This document shows positions 49,901 through 60,100 of a DNA stretch of 64,000 nucleotides, piece after piece (the first letter of the stretch is position 1; the number at the start of each line of letters is the position of its first letter). The stretch is from assembly GCA_025617745.1 (NCBI GenBank), contig CM046864.1, forward strand, positions 26,536,199-26,600,198. Direction: 5' to 3'. This DNA is from Heliocidaris erythrogramma. Lineage: Eukaryota > Echinodermata > Echinoidea > Camarodonta > Echinometridae. The notes under the pieces were generated by a model that was not told the DNA's origin, searched no databases, and was given only the letters and a program-made list of their open reading frames with translations. Position numbers and translations under genes: made by a program.

Positions 49901-51962
49901 AATCTCCACTGATCAGCATGATCAATGGGGCCTGTTGATTGGTCGAAATGTGAATTTTTGAGGGGTGATTTGGATCCTCAAAAGACATATAAATAGGGTA
50001 TATAGGGCCTACATTGCAGTTGTGTTTCATGTTACTTTGCTATCATCATGGCCGGCAACTTTCGAAAACGAGTTTCTCCTCAAGAATGCAGTATCGCAGA
50101 TTTCTACAATCCTTGGAGCTTCCACTCCCTCTTCTTGTCGGATCCAGAGTCAATCCTCGAGTGGATGAAAGACCAACGCCTCCTTGCTGAAACGATGATC
50201 TGCGAAGAGTGCGGGAGGGAGTGCAAGTGGACATCGCGGAACGAGAAGCATCATGGGTTCACATGGCGATGTCGTCGAAAGGAGCATCGTGAGAAGGAGT
50301 ACAGCATCACGCGATACTCGTTCTTTGACCGTAGCCATTTCGTCATCCAAGACCTCCTCGAATTTCTAAGGACTTTCCTCCTGGGCGGTTCGCTCAAAGG
50401 TTGTTCCGTCCAAGCAGGAATGGACTACAAGAAAACGTCAGTCGATTGGGCCAACTTCACCCGCGATATTTTCAAGAAGTTCGTCGACACGCAATACAAT
50501 GCCCAACAGCCAGTCCAGCTCCAGGGCGAAGTCGAGGTCGACGAGTCCCTCTTCGGTCGACGTTGTAAGTACCATCGTGGAGATGGAACGAAAGGCGTGA
50601 AAGTATGGGTCGTCGGACTCGTGGAAAGAGCTACCAACAAACTCGTCCTCTATCCTGTAGATGACAGGACTGAGAAGACACTCCTGGCGATCATCAAGCG
50701 TCACGTCATCCCGGGTTCGCTGATCTACTCAGACGGATGGAGTGGCTACAGTCGTCTGAACGACAACGGATATCACCACTTCTCCGTGATCCACAAGGAC
50801 CAGTTCAAAGCGGTGTTCGAGAACGAAGCCACAGGAGAGAGGAAGGAGGTATGCACCAATAGAATAGAGGGGGCGTGGAAACACGCCAAAGATCACTTCA
50901 GGAAGATAAATGGGACAAAGATCTCCAACTTCGAGGCACACCTGGCGGAGGTAATATGGCGCAACCACATAAGGGGCCAGAACATCTTTCAGGCCTTCTT
51001 CGTTCTCCTCCGCGAGTGCTATCCTCTGACTGGTCCACCCCAACTGGAGATCAGAGAACCGCTGTTTAGTACGTGGTCGACCTGCAACGCGGACAGCTCT
51101 CTCCAAAGAATCAGCTACGCTGAATTGGACGAGGACGAGGACGACGGCGGCGAACACCAGACCAGCCATGATAACAACCGGGATGCTCTTCCCCTGCGTA
51201 CCTCTACCCCAGAGCAACCAGGGCCCAGCATGACCTCTCAGCGATCCAAGAAACGAAAGCGGTCATCAACGAGGCGAGTCTGCCATCCAGACGGGTATCG
51301 ACAAGTCAACCCTCCCTCAACAAGTGTGCAGCAGCAAAGGCGGTCGATCCAAAACGACTACGGAAGAGAGGCTTTCGTAAACTGGTCCTCGGACGATGAT
51401 TTCGAGGGAACATGAGTTACATAACTCATTAAAACCCAAAAGGCTCTTTTCAGAGCCACCACAACTCCAAGAAAGATTTTAGATTCACTCTTCTTAAAAA
51501 AAAAAAAAAAAAATCCCTATTCAATTTTGAAAGCTCCTGTCCTACATTTTCCTCTTCTTACATGTACCATAATCTTTTAAAATACCCTTTGTTTCGATCT
51601 CTCTCTCTCTCTCTCCCAACCCTCTCCTATTTTCCGCAAGTGTAATAGCAACATTATAAAAAACAAAAACAAAAAAGGGGGATTAGTATATATGAAGCCC
51701 CCGCCCCCCCCCCCCAAAAAAAAAAAAACAAAAACGAAAATTGCCACCATGCGTCTGTCCCACATAATGAAAGAACATTAATACAAAAAAAAAAAAACAT
51801 CTTTTTTTCAAATCATCAAACATTGATTTTTCTTGGAAGAGGCACATCTCCCCTGTTGCTGCCCCCTCCCCGAAAATTGCCACGCTGATCGAGTCTGTCA
51901 CACATACTGAAAGAACAAATACCAAAACTAAACAAATAAAAACTGATTAAACATAGATTTTT

Positions 51963-51996
<34 letters not shown>

Positions 51997-54143
51997 ATGA
52001 GACTGTCACATATACTGCTGAAAAAAAAATAGAATCAAAACAAATCTCAACATGGATTTTATTGCAAGGGGTACATTCCCCCGTAGCTGACGTACCACCC
52101 CCTTCTCTTTTATGGATGTGCCACGGTAAAAAAAAAAAAAAAAAAATACATTAACTCGACAAAAACAAGTGAATTAGTATAAATTACGAGATGCATAATA
52201 TGTCCGGCTCGCCGGAAGTGTATATCTGTGGAATGGCGTTAATATATGTAATTTCTGATAGATCCTTCTAGATAAATGTAAGAAATTACTAATTAAGTTA
52301 ATATTTTGTGATTCTAATGCATTTTTGTTGATTATGAATAAATTAGCATAAATTTGCATGATTAATGAATTTCGAAATTCTGTGTAGAAAATTGGAAGCC
52401 CTCACCAAGCCCCGTCAGATAAAACAATCAGATTCAAAATCCGATGTGAAATAGAGGAGAAGTAGCATTTTTCGTTAATTTTGAATAAATTTGCATAATT
52501 AATGAATTTCACAATTTAATTTCATAGAAGTGGAAGTCAATGCATGTCAGTTTATTAACAACCTTTGGGAAACTGTCCCCACCACGTTTCCAAACGAATC
52601 AGATTTCTCGTTGCGAGGGGACAATATGACGAGTATATTATACTGTTGGAGTTATCCCCACTGCCGTGGAAAACAAACTCGATTTCCCATAGCGTGGGGA
52701 CAGTATCACGAGTATAACTATACTGTTGGAATAATCCCCACTGCCGTGGAAAACAAACTCGATTTCCCATAGCGTGGGGACAGTATCACGAGTATAACTA
52801 TACTGTTGGAATAATCCCCACTGCCGTAGAAAACAAACTCGATTTCCCATAGCGTGGGGACAGTATCACGACCATATTATAGGGAGTTCGGAAAGGGTAC
52901 TTGTGTGCGCGCGCTCATTCATGCTTCGTCAGTCAACGCGTACGCAAGGAAAAGGCTGTTTTCTGGTAGGTCTGATTCTAATAATCCCCACTTTGTGATG
53001 TGGGGACTATATCACGATTATGCCTTATTTTTTAATACTGCAGAAATCCGCCATGAAGATGAACATTACATTTACAATGGAATAGTGTAGGCCTATCTAC
53101 ATCGTTCAAAATTTGCTTGTCTGAGAATTTTGGAGGAAAACTAGACCCCCAAAAATGTGATAACCTTTTTTTTTTTTCTTTCTTTTTTTTTTTTGCTTGT
53201 CAGAGAATTTTCAGACATTTCGGACAGGTACAAAGTTAAATCATGTAGCAACGTTTTGAGAAGTTTTTTGTATTTGGGGCTGAAAATTGATTTGGTTTTT
53301 AAACTTTACTTTTAGTAGCGAGTTCGATGAAACGGCACTTTCTGAATATGTATCTGTTAACACGCGAAACTCTATGTTGGAAAATCGCTGATAAAAAACT
53401 TTTCCAATGCTATTTTAACTTTTTGAAGACATCTGCGTGTAGCCAGATAGTTGCTTGTTCTTTTGATACCAAATATTTGACCGGAATCTCCGGAAAAGTG
53501 GAAATAGAGAGTATTGAAATCCTCCGACTTCGGAACACTACGCGATCTCGTTTTCACTGGTGGCCGCCATTTTGAAAATAATTCTGACTGACCTCTGCAT
53601 TTTGATACTACTTCGGTTCATCAAATTTGCGTAAGGCATGTTGTAATAGTGATCATATGCAACTGGAGATCGTAAGCTTTCATTTGGTACCAAGATTGCC
53701 GGGTTTTGGAGCATTTTTCCTGTTTTTCAAGGCCAGAGAATATTAAGTTTCAATTTGGGGCTATATTTTGCGTACTTTTGTGCCAGAAAACCTAAAAATG
53801 AGGAATGAAGGAGGGCGAGAAACCCTATGGAAACCCATATTTTTAGAAACTTTGAAGTTTTCTGAATCTAATGGTATGCAATGATAATGGATTCATGCTA
53901 GCGCATAGAAGCGCACTACACTAGAAAAAAAAAGGACACATCAGGAAAATGAGGAATCTCGTAGATTTTGCTTAGTAATATTGTACATGTATCTCGTTTT
54001 AGTCGTTACTTTCTATACTGACTATAGCCAAGTGGCATAAGATTTGTAGTTTAATTGTCTTGTATTTAGGAAATAATACCTTCAGAAAATAATAACATAT
54101 ATAAATTATAATATATATTATATATATATATTATATATATATA

Positions 54144-54182
<39 letters not shown>

Positions 54183-57100
54183 AATATATATATATTTATT
54201 ATATATGTTTGTATATATGTTATATATTTATATATATGTATAAATAAATATATAATCTATATATATAATCTATATATATATTATTTATACATCTATGATT
54301 ATATATATATATATTTATTTATATATTTATATTGATGTATATATATATATATATATATAAATATAATATACATTAATGAATGAATGAATGAGTTTATTAC
54401 CAAATCACAATGATACATACATACTGGTAAAAATGGCAATAACGTCTTGGTAAAGGAAGCTAACAAATAGCAGATGCTAATCGAGGTTAGCCCCGTAAAA
54501 TTGATTACATAAATCAATAGCAAATTAATTGTAAATGTACATCACATATATCTTTTTTTTTTAATAACACATATACATTATATACAATCAATAAAAGTAC
54601 ATGTAGTAATAACAGTACAACAACAACAACAATAACGACAATAATAACGAATATCAAGTGAACTTAAAATAAAATAACAAAAACAGCAAGTATATATTTC
54701 ATGTCTTAACCCTTTTTTATGTTTCTTTTTTATTCTTATTTATATGTTTTCCCATTTTTACCCATTTGAACCTCTGCAATAACATTTCATTAATTATTAT
54801 TATTATGACTTGTTTGTTGTTGTCTCATAATATTAATAGTTTAGAATGTTTTAAATTGTAATGCATTCAAGTTATTTTTTTTTCATTATAATATAGAACT
54901 TTAATTCTTTGGTAATTTTTCCAATGTCAGAATGAAAGGCGACAGACATGAAATGGGGATTCCGGACACTAAAATTGACTGTATCTTCCTCAATATTCAA
55001 CATATCAAGCTGATTTTACCACCATTGTTTTTCTCTTTGCATGCTCTTTCCAATGATACCAAATTTGTGGGGGTACAGTACAAAAGTCCAAAACTCACCG
55101 AACTCCCTACTTTTAGTTTAAAATCTTTAATATTTTAGACAGGAGAAAGATATTGTACGTCTGTATGTTAACACCATTTTGATAATGGTCATCTTAATTG
55201 CTTATCAGCAGAGTACCCAAAGCATTATATACATGTACATGTAAACCTCCATTCTGGGAAAATTTGAGATTTTCGACATACATCTACATGTATCTGTCAT
55301 GTCATGTATACAGCTAGCTTACTTACAGGCCATAACTTCTTATCTCGTAATTAATCCTATTCCTAATTCAAAGAAACTTGGACATCCTTTTCAGAATGAA
55401 ATTCTCCATGATTTAAAGTAACAAAAGTATATTTGTATGAATTTCCGTTGCCATGGTAACCATTATTCATGTACATGTAAATGTAATTTTGAAAATTTTT
55501 CAAAACAGGTATTGCTTTGAATGTGTATAATTCAGTGTAAATGTGAGTTAGATATAATAACCAGGCAGTTATGGTATTATTTGTAAATCTTATACACCCA
55601 AATAATCTTACGCTCAATTTTAACTCTTCAGTACATGGTTTGCCATAGACTTATGATTGATATCAATCGTAAGATCAATTTCAAGCTTTATGTTACAGGG
55701 CCCAGGCATGATTATTATTCTTTATCTTTATATCTTTTTGAAATCTTCATTTGTTATTTGCGCCGACACTTTGGAACTCTCTTCCTTTCCACCTCGGGAT
55801 GCACCATCTGTTCACAATTTCAAGAAATCTCTGAAGACATGCATGTTTACCTTAATGAAATAATTTTAGTTATGGTTATTGAAATGTTAAGATAATTTTT
55901 GAATACATCTATCATGTTCTAATTATTGTCATAACATTAATTTCAATTCTGATATCACTATTTGATTATTGTACCTTAAGTTGTTATGTTTATAAATTAT
56001 GTTTACTTTGTTAAGCGCATAGAGACAATTTTGTATTTTGCGCTATATAAGCATCTTATTGTATCCCCCGGCAGTATGCCGGAGGATACTTTGGATTCAG
56101 CAGCGTTTCGCCGCCGCCGCCGCCGCCGCGTCACATTCTTGTGTGCGCTCTAGCGGTCACATTTCTCGACGAATTTCTTTCAGACTTCCTGTGGACATGT
56201 ATCTTGGTAAAATCTGGACCCCTATAGTTTCTGGTGATGCTGCCCCCAGTGTTCCGTCTTTTATAGGGTAAAAGGCCATATTTTTGGGGATAGTTTGTGT
56301 GCGCTCTAGCGGTCACATTTCTCAACGGATTTTGTTCAAATTTTGTATGAAGGTGTCTCTTGGTAAAATCTGGAACCCTATAGATTTTGGTGATGCTGCC
56401 CCCAGTGTTCCGTCTTTTATAGGGTCAAAGGTCATATTTGGATAGATGTCTTGTGTGTACTCTTGTGTGCGCTCTGGCGGTCACATTTCTCAACGGATTT
56501 CGTTCAAATTTTGCATGAAGGTGTCTCTTGGTGTAATTTAAAAACCTATAGTGTTTGGTGATGCTGCCACCAGTGTTCCGTCTTTTATAGGGTCAAAGGT
56601 CATACTTGAAGGGATGGCGTGAGTTCACTCTGCAGGCCACATTTCTTGATGGATTTCTTTCAAATTTTGTATGGAGATGTATCTTGGTATAATCTACACA
56701 TCTTTACTGTTTGGTGATGCTGCCCTCATTGTTCCGTCCTTTATAGGGTCAAAGCTCATTTGTCCCTTTTGTGCACTCTTACATGTACTTCTGCATTTCT
56801 TGACGGATTTCATTCAAATTTTGTATGGAGATGTATCTTGGTATAATCTACACATATTTAATTTTTGGTGATGCTGCCCTCATTGTTCCGTCCTTTATAG
56901 GGTCAAAGGTCATTTTTCCATTTCTTGCACTCTTCTGCATTTCTTGACGGATTTTGTTCAAATTTTGCATGAAGGTGTCTCTTGGTGTAATCTAAAAACC
57001 TATAGTTTTTGGTGATGCTGCCACCAGTGTTCCGTCTTTTATAGGGTCAAAGGTCATACTTCAGGGCATGGCGTGAGTGCACTCTGCAGGCCACATTTCT

Positions 57101-60100
57101 TGATGGATTTCTTTCAAATTTTGTATGGAGATGTATCTTGGTATATCTCTCAACACATTTCTTTCAAATTTTATATGAAGATGTGTCTTAGTGAAACCTA
57201 CACATCTAAATTGTTTGCTGATGCTACCCCACTGTACCACTTTCTATACAGTCAAATGTCATATTCAGGTTGTTGTTAGGGTCAAATGTCATATTTTCGT
57301 TGCATGCATTCTGGAGGACACATTTGTTAACTCATTTCTTTCAGATTTTGTATGTAGGTCCATTATAGATTACACCTCTACAGTTTTTGGTGATGCTGCC
57401 TCTAGTGTTCCGTCTTTCATAGGATCAAAGGTCATATTTTAGTGGATGGCTTATGTGCGCTCTGAGGTCATATTTCTTCCGAATTTTCTATAAAAATGCA
57501 TTATAGTCTAATCTGCACAAATCGTTTTGGTAATGCTGCTCCTAGTGCCAGGGGATACATTTCGCATTGCGCGGCACCAGCAATGCACATTTCTAGTTAT
57601 TATTATTACTAGCCATCTTACCCGTATCGCGATTTTTTAAATGGAGCGTTTAGTGCATAAACGTGTTTAAGATGTGGGAATTTTAGGCAGGAAAAACAGG
57701 ATATAGTACAAATTTTTTGACTTTTTGTTGCTATGAGAAGATAATCCATTGTTGTAATTGAATGAGGAAAAAATAATGAAATGAAATGTGGAACCAATTT
57801 TGTTGGGGGCGGGGGGGGGGGGGGGGGGGGGGGTGCCTGGCATAGGGTGGTGTGGTTTGTTAGGTACTTACCTCTCAGTTGAGGATTCCTTCATAGACAA
57901 TATAATATAAAAAATGTATACCGGTATATAATATAAAAATTCATACGAACCTTCAAGCTGCGGTACGGCATTGCGACCAAAATGTGGCGCATATCCATCG
58001 GCAGTGCGACTAACTAAACATGAATGAAAAGTCTTAATTTCAAAATTCATATTCATACGAACCTTCAAGTTGCGGCGCATATCCATCGGCAGTGCGAATA
58101 AGTGAACATGAAAATTCATATTCATACGAACCTTCAAGCTACGGCGCATATCCATCGGCAGTGCGAGTAAGTGAACACGAAAAGTCTTATAATATAAAAA
58201 TTCATACGAACCTTCAAACTGCGGGTTCCGACATGAGGCGATGAGAGATGTTTTTTTTTACAGCGGCGCGCGGATGTACAGCACTGTTGATTTCCTATGC
58301 GCGCGGAGAAGTTTATAATCGATTATGTTCATGATCGACTGTATGTGTTATGAAACAGTGTTTATTTTTACCTTTGACCCCAGTGATGACCCCAGTGACG
58401 TTTTAAAAAAAAACAACCCCTCAAGGGCAATTCTGGGGTCCCCCTACATACACCATCCGAGTTTGGTGAAGATCTGTCGAAGGATCTAGGAGGAGTAGGG
58501 GAACAAACAGACAGACAGACGAACAGACAGACAGACAGACGAACAGACAAACGGTTCTCGAATTATAGTATGATAGTATGATTATGTCACTATGTTTTTA
58601 ATTGTGCCTAGCGATGTCTTTAATAAATTCTTTCTAACTGGAACAACCAATATTAGCTTGCTCATGTTGAGTGAAATATGCTGAGAGGAGATATTTCTAT
58701 GAATATGTGATTCATACATACATGTTCATGTAACTTTAGAGGTACATGTATGCAACAAATATATGAATAATACAATCTACCACTCTGATAATAATGTGAT
58801 AAATTCCTTTTTATATCCAATGTCCTAACCTCAGTTGCTTTATTGTACTGTGATGGTAAGCTGTAGGCACTATGATTTGAACATCGAATATATTTGAACA
58901 TTTGAAAATTTGATGTGAACATAGTCGTGATGGGACGTCATTAACAATTTTTTTACGGATTATATGTATACAGTATTAACAAAAAGGTTTAACGGTACAA
59001 GAAAGCAAAATTAGTCTGTTGTCAAATTAATTGGATGATCTTTTGTCCCTCATATTTGGGGGTGAAATACTTGTTCAGATTTTCATTTAATTCACCCCCC
59101 CCCCCTCTCCCCCATGACACATGTACATGTAATCACTTGTTTGTTTATTAAAGAGTTGCTCTTTGATCACTGATTGATATAGTATGCTGAAGTATTTAAT
59201 GATCGCCTCTGAAGTGAGTTTATGTATGATTATAATTGTAGAAGGCTTGGAACTATTATCAAATTGTCCCTTGTTTACAGAAACACCCTGCCAGCATCAT
59301 AAGATTTGTCTTATTTTCTTCCTCCTCCTTGTCCCTCTGCAGACCTCTATGATTGGTCCAACCCTGACCAGAAATGGAAGAGTCATCGGGTTAGTGGTCG
59401 TCAGCTGAGGCGGTCCAACAGTATGCCTACAGGGAGCCTGGTCCAGCTGAATGATGAAGGTATCGCTCTCTTCCGCTACGGGGAACTACTCTTTGCCATT
59501 AAAGAGAAATGTCCCCATTTAGGTGAGAAAAATAGATGATTTTAAAGGGAAGCTTGAGTTCTGGGAAAGGTAAAAACTAATTTGTGAGCTTTCTCATTCT
59601 TTTTATGTTAGTTAGGAACGTTATCATTGTTACGGGTCCTGCTCACACCATCATCACCATCATCCAGCGATGAACAAGGTACAAAAGAACGAGGCGAAGT
59701 CGTGGTCGTAGGTTTAGAAAAACTCTATTCTTCCTCTTCGGCGTCCATTTTACAACTCGTCCAACATCAACTCGTCCCTCGTCACACTCCCCTCCATAAA
59801 AACATACTTATGAGTGTAACGAAAGAAGTATGTACATAATTAAATCATCCCTATCGATATCGTACATCTATGACAAATTTGTTCTCAGCCAATCAGATTC
59901 AAGGATTTCAGTAGCTTGTAACCACTATCGTAACTCGTTATTGATAGCAAGTTTATGAAACAGGGCCCAGAACTCAACTTTATCTTTGACACTAAAGGGC
60001 TGGTCACACTTGGACGGTAACGATAACAATATTTTTCATTAAAGGTCCACCCTGCACCTGTCTTAACGATGAACATACACAAGTATACTTACTTGTACAC

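Larger units (their letters stand above)
47418..53024 (+). mobile_element. Merlin/IS1016-like DNA transposon with 1.3-kb inverted repeats
   Basis: The outer ends are GGCATAATCGTGATATAGTC at 47418 and its exact inverse ending at 53024. The flanks are TTATTTTA (47410-47417) and TTATTTTT (53025-53032), a 7-of-8 match to the 8-bp duplication expected of Merlin elements. The two arms (47418 to about 48712, and about 51700 to 53024) are almost identical for 1.3 kb. The unique core holds one intact transposase ORF (50048-51415). Near-identical arms and an open ORF suggest a young insertion. It lies in intron 1 of the Rieske gene, in the same orientation. Confidence 0.85.

Noticed and set aside
50729-51217. 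162-codon open frame on the minus strand inside the transposase
   Set aside because: It is the reverse shadow of a well-conserved transposase domain, with no independent similarity or signals.
58368-58550. Cys/Val/Leu-rich 60-codon minus frame
   Set aside because: It is the translation of GACA/GACG simple repeats in a retroelement tail.
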